From the NCBI GenBank assembly GCA_020635015.1, contig JACKAP010000002.1, positions 186,001 to 250,000 on the forward strand: a DNA stretch of 64,000 bases, read 5' to 3'. The stretch is from Calditrichia bacterium. Its GTDB lineage: Bacteria; Calditrichota; Calditrichia; RBG-13-44-9; J075. A program made the position numbers and the translations under genes. The first letter of the stretch is position 1; the number at the start of each line of letters is the position of its first letter. This document shows, piece after piece, positions 46,204-54,948 of this stretch. The notes beneath the pieces are model-generated. The model saw only the letters and a list, made by a program, of their open reading frames with translations, ran no database searches and had not been told where the DNA came from.

Positions 46204-46465
46204 AGTGTGCGATGTTGTTCGCTATGCGAACGATGTTTGCTCGCTCCCGCTCGCGATATTTGCTGGCTTCGCCAGCGATGTTTGCCTTCGGCGATATTTA
46301 CCGGCTACGCCGGTGTAAAAAAAACTTGCACTGAAGTTACGTGGTTCCATACCCTAAATATCGTGAGCGCAGCGAACAAACATCGGCGGCATAGCCGCCA
46401 AACATCGCGAACGAAGTGAGCAAACATCGCGAGCGAGAGCGAGCAAACATCGCTGGCGAAGCCAG
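46204..46465. repeat. mini-hairpin array with CGATGTTTG / CAAACATCG spacers
   Basis: The clearest array in the window. The 9-base spacer CGATGTTTG, or its complement, separates tiny hairpins: GCTGGCGAAGCCAGC, ACCGGCGTAGCCGGT, GCGGCTATGCCGC, GTTCGC-ATA-GCGAAC and GCCTTCGGC. Spacers run CGATGTTTG on the left half and CAAACATCG on the right half, so the halves pair as one long imperfect hairpin. The centre has a run of eight A's (T's on the gene strand) at 46318-46325. It abuts the thioesterase stop (46466). Confidence 0.92.
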
Positions 46466-46903
46466 CTACTCCGGCGCCACCTCGATCTGTGCGTCGATGT
46501 CGGCAGGAATCGCGACCGCTTTCATCTGCTTCCGCTCCCGGTCGAAGGTAATGCATACCGTGGTCAGGGTGCCGCGGGCGACTTCCTCTCGGCCGCCATC
46601 TTCCTCTATCCGGGAAATTCTTACCTCGTAGGCAAGCGATCGCGGGCGTTTTTCCCGTACCAGCAGGTGAATCTCGATGCGGTCTTCGAAACGCAGCGGC
46701 TTTTTATATTCACAACTGACTTGCACCCGCGGCCAGCCGATCTGCGGCTCCTGCTCCCGGGAGTGGATCGAGAATCCCAGGGAACGAAAAAAAGCGTGTT
46801 CGGCCATCTCCATATAGCGAAAGTAATTGGAAAAATGCACGATCCCGGCCATGTCGGTTTCGGAAAATTCGACGGTTTTTTCCAGCTTGAATTCGTATGC
46901 CAT
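46466..46903 (-). CDS. 4-hydroxybenzoyl-CoA thioesterase-family protein
   Basis: A 145-residue hot-dog fold thioesterase (4HBT/YbgC type). The active-site motif is VEFSETDMAGIVHFSNYFRY with the catalytic Asp; other landmarks are QVSCEYKKPLRFEDRIEIHL and VARGTLTTVCITFDRERK. It hydrolyses acyl-CoA or acyl-carrier-protein thioesters. The frame is intact. The ATG lies one base after the TGA of the flavin oxidoreductase, so the two are almost certainly co-translated. Aromatic acyl-CoA is a reasonable substrate in this setting. Confidence 0.92.
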   Translation of the reverse strand: MAYEFKLEKTVEFSETDMAGIVHFSNYFRYMEMAEHAFFRSLGFSIHSREQEPQIGWPRVQVSCEYKKPLRFEDRIEIHLLVREKRPRSLAYEVRISRIEEDGGREEVARGTLTTVCITFDRERKQMKAVAIPADIDAQIEVAPE

Positions 46904-46904
46904 C

Positions 46905-48164
46905 TCACCCCGCCGCTTTTTCGGAAACGATGTAGGGACGGCCGTGGGGCAGCGGGGCCGGCACATCGGCAAATTCCTTCACCGCCTCGAACATTTCGCT
47001 AAAATCTTTCTCAACATTGCCGATCAGGCAGTCGGTGACATCCGCTGCCAGATGGGGATATCGGGTCAGGAAATCCTTGAAATTGAACTCGCGGTCGTAA
47101 AACGCATACACCAGCTTGCGCATCGCCTCGATGGCGGCGCAGAAGGCCTCGCCGTACTCGCTGAAGCGGCCGGCGGAGACATCATTTTCTTGCAAGGCCT
47201 TCTCGGCGGCATCCCCGGCCAGTTGCCCTCCGAGCAGGGCAAAATAGAGTCCGGAAGAGAATACCGGATCGAGAAAAGCGAACGCATCGCCGGTCAAGAC
47301 GATCCCGTCGGCGGCACAATATCGGGAACGGTAGGAAAAATCGCCGGTGACCTGGTATTGGCCAAACTGTGTGCCGGTGGAGAGGTGATCCTTGATCCAA
47401 AGGTTTTTCGCTACCTCGCGCCGGAAAATAGCGGCGGGATCGCGCTGTTGATCATATAAATAATCCTTGTCCGCCACCACCCCGACACTGACCGTATCAT
47501 CCACCAGCGGAATATACCAAAACCAGCCTTTCTGCGGCAGGTAGGCGACAGTCGTGGCACCCTCGTCGTAACCGGGATCCCGTTTGGCCCCTTTGAAATA
47601 GGTCCAGATCGCCACCTTTTTCAGTTTCTCATCATGAATTCGCCAGCCCTTGCGGGTGGCAAAAAAGCCGTTGCGCCCGCTGGCATCGATGGTCAGCGGC
47701 GCCCGGAAGACATGTTCATTTCCGGCGGCATCCTGCGCAACCACCCCTTTCACGCTCCCATCTTCCTCGATTGCACTTTTTACCCGGATGTTGTTCCGCA
47801 CATCGGCGCCGAGTTGCCGGGCGTTCTCCAGCATCATGGTATCGAACTCCGCGCGGGTGACCTGCCAGGTCAAGGCCACTTCGTTGTCGAGGTGATTGAA
47901 AAAATAGAATGGCTGGGACACTTTGCCGCCGATGCTGGCAAATTGCACACTGTATTTTTTGGTGAAGCGGGATTGCTTGAGCTTATCGACCATCCCGATG
48001 CGTTGCAGGGGGTAGTAGCAGTAGGGAATCAGCGACTCGCCGATATGATAGCGGGGAAACGAATCTTTTTCCAGCACCAGCACCTTGCGCCGGTGTTGGG
48101 CCAGGATCGCAGCAGCGGTGGCACCGGCCGGGCCGCCTCCGATGATGATGGCATCATAATTCAT
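46905..48164 (-). CDS. flavin-dependent halogenase-type FAD oxidoreductase
   Basis: A 419-residue FAD enzyme of the tryptophan-halogenase/geranylgeranyl-reductase superfamily. FAD motif AIIIGGGPAGATAAAIL, then YHIGESLIP. Two fingerprints linked to flavin halogenases are present: KGWFWYIPL (W-x-W-x-I-P) and FAFLDPVFSSG (F-x-x-P-x-x-S-x-G). A Lys pair in RFTKKYSVQF sits where the catalytic Lys is expected. The frame is intact. AGGAA is five bases before the chosen ATG. Coupled to the thioesterase downstream and preceded by a chorismate-lyase-like gene. It may halogenate an aromatic substrate, but oxidation or reduction without halogenation cannot be excluded. Confidence 0.85.
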   Translation of the reverse strand: MNYDAIIIGGGPAGATAAAILAQHRRKVLVLEKDSFPRYHIGESLIPYCYYPLQRIGMVDKLKQSRFTKKYSVQFASIGGKVSQPFYFFNHLDNEVALTWQVTRAEFDTMMLENARQLGADVRNNIRVKSAIEEDGSVKGVVAQDAAGNEHVFRAPLTIDASGRNGFFATRKGWRIHDEKLKKVAIWTYFKGAKRDPGYDEGATTVAYLPQKGWFWYIPLVDDTVSVGVVADKDYLYDQQRDPAAIFRREVAKNLWIKDHLSTGTQFGQYQVTGDFSYRSRYCAADGIVLTGDAFAFLDPVFSSGLYFALLGGQLAGDAAEKALQENDVSAGRFSEYGEAFCAAIEAMRKLVYAFYDREFNFKDFLTRYPHLAADVTDCLIGNVEKDFSEMFEAVKEFADVPAPLPHGRPYIVSEKAAG

Positions 48165-48319
48165 GCAGTTCCTCATTCATTTTTTGAGACGAAATATTCA
48201 CAACTTACCATGCCCCAACCGCTCCAATTTGCCCCGTCCTCATAAAATAGGCGATTTTTCCCGATTTCAAAATAATAATTCAAGAATTTGCCGATGCCGA
48301 AAACAGCTTGAGGTGAACT

Positions 48320-48427
48320 GCATGGGGCGGAGGGCAAAGGGCGGAGGGCAACGACATACGGCGCTCCACGCTCCTCGCTCGACGCTCCACGTTTTCCATT
48401 CCGAAATCCGCATTCCGCATTCCGAAA
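48320..48427. repeat. GGCGGAGGGCAAAGG and CGCTCCACGCTCC words
   Basis: GGGGCGGAGGGCAAAGGGCGG (48324-48350), then CGCTCCACGCTCCTCGCTCG (48361-48390), then CATTCCGAAATCCGCATTCC (48398-48427). Ends at the stop of the chorismate-lyase-like gene. Confidence 0.8.
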
Positions 48428-48964
48428 TTAGGCCCCCGGCGGCAGGATCTCCACGACCTCCACCAGCGGCTCTCCCTGCGGATCGAGCAGGCGATTGACC
48501 CGTCCGTAGAGCGCCCGGTCATCATGGAGCTGGAGCGCATCTTTGATGATATCATCCGGCACCATCCGGAAGAAGGCATCGGGATGGCTGCGATGGGGGA
48601 TTTGATGATCAGAGAGGATCTCGCCCAAAGGGCGGCGGCATTCCAGAATTTTCTGGCGCACCGCCTCCGGGAACATCTCCAGATGAATGCGGATCGCGCC
48701 GAACACCACCGGCCGGCGGCGGCGTTCCAGCAGCACCACTTCCCGCATGAAAAACCGCCCGTTGAGTACTTTCTTTTTTAATTCCAGGTCGATACGGTAA
48801 TTGTAGAATTTTTGCAGCGTCGGGGTCATGTCATTCTCATGCACCAGCAGGGTTTTCTGCGGTTCGGGAACCTGCTCCCCGGAGACAGCCTCGATTGCCG
48901 GCAGGGGCATTTCCGCCATGGCGTAGAACTCATTTAAAGGGTAGGCGACGAGGTTGTTCTTCAT
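48428..48964 (-). CDS. chorismate pyruvate-lyase family protein (DUF98/UbiC-like)
   Basis: 178 residues. The central block (MREVVLLERRRRPVVFGAIR ... CRRPLGEILSDHQIPHRSH) and the N-terminal HENDMTPTLQKFYNYRID match the chorismate-lyase-like DUF98 family, including its P-L-G-E motif and conserved Arg. Characterised members turn chorismate into 4-hydroxybenzoate and pyruvate. The frame is intact, with no signal peptide. AAGACCTCC precedes the ATG. First gene of the five-gene minus-strand group; 260 bases of repeats separate it from the flavin enzyme. It supplies the simplest argument that the group acts on 4-hydroxybenzoate. Confidence 0.82.
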   Translation of the reverse strand: MKNNLVAYPLNEFYAMAEMPLPAIEAVSGEQVPEPQKTLLVHENDMTPTLQKFYNYRIDLELKKKVLNGRFFMREVVLLERRRRPVVFGAIRIHLEMFPEAVRQKILECRRPLGEILSDHQIPHRSHPDAFFRMVPDDIIKDALQLHDDRALYGRVNRLLDPQGEPLVEVVEILPPGA

Positions 48965-49014
48965 GGAGGTCTTTTACGAAGTTATAATTAAGATGTTCCG
49001 GATGGCATGCGGCA

Positions 49015-49124
49015 TGCAAATCAACCGCCCCTGATTGGCTCGCTGGACGCGTCACCAATCTGTCCCCGCCTTGGAAAGGCGGGGAATAATTGCGAACGTC
49101 CCATTGATATTTTCATAACATCGT
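49015..49124 (+). repeat. dispersed 110-nt element, copy 2
   Basis: Eight substitutions and no gaps relative to 37861-37970, same orientation, and the same neighbours: a mini-hairpin array to the right and a minus-strand gene end beyond it. The hairpin (49064-49072 with 49076-49084) is kept although its loop changed from GAA to GGA. Confidence 0.95.
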
Positions 49125-49214
49125 GAGCGCAGCGAACAAATATCGTGAGCGAAGCGAACAAATATCGCGAGCGAAGCGAGCAAACATCGCGAGCGAATGC
49201 GAGCAAATATCGCT
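49125..49214. repeat. GCGAGC-CAAATATCG array
   Basis: About four units of GAGCGAAGCGAACAAATATC type, 22 bases each, ending GAGCAAATATCGC two bases before the TAA complement of glpD (49215). Same orientation relative to the gene end as the other arrays. Confidence 0.92.
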
Positions 49215-50771
49215 TTACAAAAGATACCCTCGCGCCAGTTCGCTGTAGGCGTTCACCTGATCCTTGCGCCAGCGGTAGCCGCGATCAAGTTCTTTTGCCA
49301 TCAGTTTCGCCACCTCCGGGGCACACTCAATGCTGGCGCGGGCGTTCAGCAGAAGTGACCGGGTGCGCCGGGCCAGCACATCCTCCACGGTGCGGGCCAT
49401 CTCGCTGCGTACCGCCCAGACCACTTCCGCCCTCAGATAAGGCAGCGCCGGATGCAGTGGTTCACCCAGTTTCGGATTGTCCTCGATCAGCCGTTGAATG
49501 AAGATCGAATCGGAGCCATAGTAATGCAGGGGATCTTTTTTATCGATATTCTTTAACCAGCCGTGAATGCGCAGGTTTTTGGTGACGCTGGCTTTTTCAT
49601 TCAGTCCCGCCACCAGGGCAGCCTGATCGATCACCTCTTCTCCCATCTTACGGTAGGTGGTCCACTTTCCCCCGGTGATGGTCACCAGCCCGGAGGCGGA
49701 AACCAGAATATGATGCTCCCGGGATACCGAGGCGGAATCCTTCATCCCTTCCGGATTGACCAGAGGGCGCAGGCCGGCGAAGACGCATTGCACATCCTCC
49801 CGCCGGGGATCTTTGGTAAGATATTTAGCGGCGTGTTTGAGAATAAAGTGGATCTCCTCCTCCTGCGCCCGCGGCTCCAGCACGGCGTTTTCCACCGGGG
49901 TGTCGGTGGTGCCCACCACCACCTTGTTGTGCCAGGGCACGGCAAACAGCACCCGGCCGTCGTCGGTCTGCGGCACCATGACCGCCGACTCACCGGGGAG
50001 GAATTCCTGATCGAGCACAATATGCACGCCCTGGCTGGGGGAGATCATCCGCGGGGCGGCGGGATCGTCCATACGAATGATCTCGTCGGTGAACACCCCC
50101 GTGGCATTGATCACCACCCGTCCGTTGATCTTATACACCTTACCGCTTTCCATATCACGGGCGCTCACTCCGTTGATCACGCTGCCCGACTTCAGCAGGC
50201 CGGTCACCTGCATGTAATTAAGCGGCGTGCCGTGATTGTCGACCAGCGTCTGGGCCAGGTTGATCGCCAGACGGGAATCGTCGAACTGGCCGTCGTAATA
50301 GATCACCCCCCCGCGCAGCCCTTCCGGCTCCAGGGTGGGAATTCGCCGCAGGGTCTCCTCCCGGGAAAGAATTTTCGACGGCCCCAGCCCCAGTTTGCCG
50401 GCCAGCAGATCGTAGACTTTCAACCCCACCCCGTAAAACGGGCCGTCCCACCACTCGTAATTGGGCACGATAAACGCTTGATTGCTGACCAGATGAGGGG
50501 CATTCTGGATCAACAGTCCCCGCTCATGGAGCGCTTCGATCACCAGGGAAATATTGCCCTGCTGCAGATATCGCACTCCGCCGTGCACCAGTTTGGTGCT
50601 GCGGCTGGAGGTGCCTTTGGCAAAATCGTGCTGCTCCAGCAGCAGGGTGTCATATCCCCGGGAGGCCGCCTCTACCGCCGCGCCCAAACCGGTAGCACCG
50701 CCGCCGATGATGATGATGTCCCAAAACTTGGGAGGGCCGTTCAGGATGTCGAGCATTTTGGTGCGATTCAT
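49215..50771 (-). CDS. glpD: FAD-dependent glycerol-3-phosphate dehydrogenase
   Basis: Oxidises glycerol 3-phosphate to dihydroxyacetone phosphate at the membrane, passing electrons to quinone. FAD loop WDIIIIGGGATGLGAAVEA, GTSSRSTKLVHGGVRYLQQ (family signature), AVPWHNKVVVGTTDTPVEN, and the C-terminal DAO domain (AEVVWAVRSEMARTVEDVLA). 518 residues, intact frame. AAGGAG lies seven bases before the ATG. Lies 140 bases downstream of glpK, so glycerol use is encoded as kinase then dehydrogenase. Confidence 0.97.
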   Translation of the reverse strand: MNRTKMLDILNGPPKFWDIIIIGGGATGLGAAVEAASRGYDTLLLEQHDFAKGTSSRSTKLVHGGVRYLQQGNISLVIEALHERGLLIQNAPHLVSNQAFIVPNYEWWDGPFYGVGLKVYDLLAGKLGLGPSKILSREETLRRIPTLEPEGLRGGVIYYDGQFDDSRLAINLAQTLVDNHGTPLNYMQVTGLLKSGSVINGVSARDMESGKVYKINGRVVINATGVFTDEIIRMDDPAAPRMISPSQGVHIVLDQEFLPGESAVMVPQTDDGRVLFAVPWHNKVVVGTTDTPVENAVLEPRAQEEEIHFILKHAAKYLTKDPRREDVQCVFAGLRPLVNPEGMKDSASVSREHHILVSASGLVTITGGKWTTYRKMGEEVIDQAALVAGLNEKASVTKNLRIHGWLKNIDKKDPLHYYGSDSIFIQRLIEDNPKLGEPLHPALPYLRAEVVWAVRSEMARTVEDVLARRTRSLLLNARASIECAPEVAKLMAKELDRGYRWRKDQVNAYSELARGYLL

Positions 50772-50911
50772 GAGAACTCCTTTGTTTAACTGCGCTGAGG
50801 GAGGACGTGGAAAATTGGAGTGCGGCGACCGATAAATTAAAAAAAAATCTTGTATATAAGGTATCACAGATTTGTTGTTTTTATCTTTTATTCGCTCTTC
50901 GAATCTTCGCC

Positions 50912-52407
<1,496 letters not shown>

Positions 52408-52479
52408 GCCGACATCCTTCTCCATTAATGAATGGCTTTAAAATACATTGCAGCGGGATTAATTGCAAGGAAGGGATAG

Positions 52480-52597
52480 GATTTCGGAGTGCGGAGTGCG
52501 GAGTGCGGAGTGCGGAATTGTTATTTTGCCACGGATGAACCGGATACCCACAGATGATATCATAAAACACCCCGTAGGGTCGGGTCGCGACCCGACC
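52480..52597. repeat. composite repeat: GCGGA words, CACGGATG words, TCGCGA palindrome (copy 2)
   Basis: Four tandem GGAGTGCGGAGTGC units, then TTATTTTGCCACGGATGAAC, ATGATATCA, GTAGGGTCGG and the perfect palindrome GGTCGGGTCGCGACCCGACC (52578-52597). Module order matches 43840-43943. Confidence 0.9.
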
Positions 52598-53470
52598 TCA
52601 AACGCGCGACGCGCAAACATCGCGAACGAAGTGAGCAAATATGAGCAAAGCGAGCAAACATCGCGAACGAAGTGAGCAAATATCGCGAGCGCAGCGAGCA
52701 AACATCGCGAGCGCCAGCGAGCAAACATCAAGCCTTTCCGCCTTCAACACCAGCACTTTCCGCCGGATTCGCACGCCGTATATCGCCGAGAGCGGGCCGG
52801 TCAGCCAATAGATCAGCCCGGCCCACAGGGAGCCGCGCGGGCCGGCGATGGCCGCGATCAGTATCGATGCCAGGCCGATGGCCACCATGATGCCGTAGCC
52901 GAAGATGCTGCCCCGGGTCAGCACCTGCTCGATCTCGTTCAGCTCCAGCGCTTCCCGCCGGCGCCAGGCGTGCAGGTAGAGCAGCATGAAAATTAAGAAT
53001 ACCGCCACGAATCCCGAGGAATAAACGATCATCAAGGTCGGCCATTGGGCATTTTGCATCGAGATGTCCACCACCACATCCAGTCCCAGTCCCCGGTTGA
53101 GCAGCAGATAGGTGATCAGCAGGGTGGCCAGGAACTTCAGGGGATAGATATAGAACAGCACCACGAAGAGCAGAGCCGTGTTCAGCATAATGGTAATGCC
53201 ATCCTCAAAGCCGAAGCGGCGGAAGTAAATATAATGCACATACCAGATCGCCACGATCGCGGTAAGGGTCACTGCAAAGGCGACGAATCCGTGCATAATG
53301 CCCATCAGCTCTTCAAAAGTGCGCGGCACCTCCAGCGACACCACCAGCAGGGCGATGGCAATGGCGAAGACCGCATCGCTCAGCGCCTCGATCCGGGAAA
53401 CGTCCCCCCCGCGCCAGCGGAAATCTGCGTCACCGATCAGGCCACTCTGATTCATTTTTTCACGTAGCAT
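52598..53470 (-). CDS. TMEM175-type (DUF1211) potassium channel with repeat-encoded tail
   Basis: A bacterial TMEM175 homologue with the signature RIEALSDAVFAIAIALLVVS in helix 1 and five further helices, the normal number for one repeat; four subunits form the channel. The genuine core ends around VRIRRKVLVLKAERL. The next about 38 residues (DVCSLALAMFARCARDICSL...) are read through a GCGAGC-CAAACATCG repeat array and are low-complexity, so the repeat seems to have replaced the native stop. The frame is intact. AAAGG lies upstream of the ATG; a second ATG five codons in is possible. Confidence 0.88.
   Translation of the reverse strand: MLREKMNQSGLIGDADFRWRGGDVSRIEALSDAVFAIAIALLVVSLEVPRTFEELMGIMHGFVAFAVTLTAIVAIWYVHYIYFRRFGFEDGITIMLNTALLFVVLFYIYPLKFLATLLITYLLLNRGLGLDVVVDISMQNAQWPTLMIVYSSGFVAVFLIFMLLYLHAWRRREALELNEIEQVLTRGSIFGYGIMVAIGLASILIAAIAGPRGSLWAGLIYWLTGPLSAIYGVRIRRKVLVLKAERLDVCSLALAMFARCARDICSLRSRCLLALLIFAHFVRDVCASRV
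52606..52729. repeat. GCGAGC-CAAACATCG array inside the channel gene's 3' end
   Basis: About five units (GAACGAAGTGAGCAAATATC, GAGCGCAGCGAGCAAACATC and variants) that are in frame with the TMEM175-type gene and encode its last about 38 residues. The boundary with native coding sequence is near 52729. Confidence 0.92.
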
Positions 53471-53524
53471 CTATATTCAGCCTTTCTGGTATAAGCTATT
53501 TTGGATATTGATGAATCCTTTTTG

Positions 53525-53903
53525 TCCACGGATTACACGGATTTTCACGGATTTCTACTTATACGGCTTTAAGGCTTTACCTGAGCAAACTGTGAATTAT
53601 GCCCACGCAATACTCGAAATGATGCGAAAGGTGAATAGGTTGTATCTTGTTTTGCGCCTTTTCGTGTATTTCGTGGACTAATTTTTTTACGCTCTTACTG
53701 AGCACCGTGTAACGTTTTATCGCATGGGGCAAAGGGCATGGTGCATGGCGCCGTCATGTGCAAGCGCAGGTTCCGACACCCGCACTGTAATACACCATGC
53801 CCCATGCAAAAGTTCTCCGCATTACACAGTCCTCAGTATGAGCGTTTTTTTAAAGCCTGAGAGTAGAACTAATCTGTGAAAATCCGTGTAATCCGTGGAT
53901 TCA
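53525..53903. repeat. widely spaced inverted arms of the CACGGATTACACGG family
   Basis: TCCACGGATTACACGGATTT (53525-53553) and its complement (about 53874-53901) enclose roughly 320 bases. That interval holds the dispersed element copy 2 and otherwise no gene. Confidence 0.8.
53739..53824 (-). repeat. dispersed ~95-nt element, copy 2
   Basis: Reverse-strand copy of 34478-34575. It shares ATGCGGAGAACTTTTGCATG, TGGTGTATTACAGTGCGGG and TGTCGGAACCTGCG, with one T-to-C change and a 14-base difference. It is bracketed by the inverted CACGGATT arms. Confidence 0.9.
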
Positions 53904-53919
53904 AAACGTCTGTCTGCCA

Positions 53920-54722
53920 TCATCCTTTCCGCGCCTTCAATGAAAACAAATACGGTATCTTGCCGCCGATATCTTTGAAGACCCAACGCCCTTCCCCGGC
54001 CTCGACCATATCGGGGAAGCAATTGTATACCGAAAAGGGGAATTCATTGAAGTATTCCAGGCGCAGCCCTGCCCGGTGAGGGCATTGATAATGTCGGAGA
54101 TGCTGTGCCGCCATTCCACATCATGCAGTTCCAGGTCCTCTCCCCGTCGGTGTAGTACCGGTAAACACTTCTTCATAAGCTTCCCGGGTATCGAAATAAG
54201 GATGGGCGATGCCCTCCGGTTTGTGATAATCAAGCACGTGCAGCATCGGATGGAATTCGACGATGTAAAAAAAAGCCACCGGGCTTCAGCGCTTTGGCGA
54301 TCACCTCGCCCCAGCGCGGGAGATCGGGCAACCAGGTGAGGACCCCGTAGGAGGTAAAAATGATATCGTATTGCTGTTTCAGGTGCCGGTCCAGTTCCAG
54401 CACATTGGCGCAGATAAACTCCGCCGGCAGTTGCAGTTCCGCGGCCAGTCCCTGGGCGGTCTCGATCGCTGCGTCCGAAAGATCCGCGCCGGTCACCTCC
54501 GCGCCCAGGCGCGCCCAGGAAAGGGTATCCTGTCCGAAATGGCATTGCAGGTGGAGCAACGATTTACCCCGCACTCCCCACCTCCTCCAGCTCAATGTAG
54601 TTCAGCGAACTCTTGCCGGATTTGAAACCCTCCAGATCATAGAACTTTGACCGGCAATGCACCGGAGTGCGCCGGTTCCAGGCAGCTTTATTGAGATCAA
54701 AATAGCGCTGATATTCCTTCAT
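53920..54722 (-). CDS. class I SAM-dependent methyltransferase (frameshifted)
   Basis: Starts MKEYQRYFDLNKAAWNRR; a region SLLHLQCHFGQDTLSWARLG (motif I, SAM-binding glycine/acidic region) follows, then VTGADLSDAAIETAQ (motif II Asp) and YDIIFTSYGVLTWLPDLPRW (motif III/IV). The C-terminal part is LEYFNEFPFSVYNCFPDMVE and ends YLFSLKARKG. Frame changes near 54570, 54265, 54150 and 54080. Restored length about 267 residues. GAGGCTGGCA precedes the ATG. Substrate not predictable; similar to small-molecule methyltransferases. Confidence 0.88.
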
Positions 54723-54948
54723 TGCCAGCCTCGATTTCGTGGATCACACTTTGGAATCACCGAAATTTTGCTTAAAATAGCGAATACGGCTAAATGAAAC
54801 AACCCCTAATTCAATCCGGGGAAAGAGTGCCGTGGGGTAACGATTTTGCCGGGTAAGGCTGGAAATCGACTCAGAAATACCTCTTTTAGGGGATTGTTCT
54901 CTTTTTAAAAATCACTAACATTCAACTCTTGGATATTAAGGAGCACCG

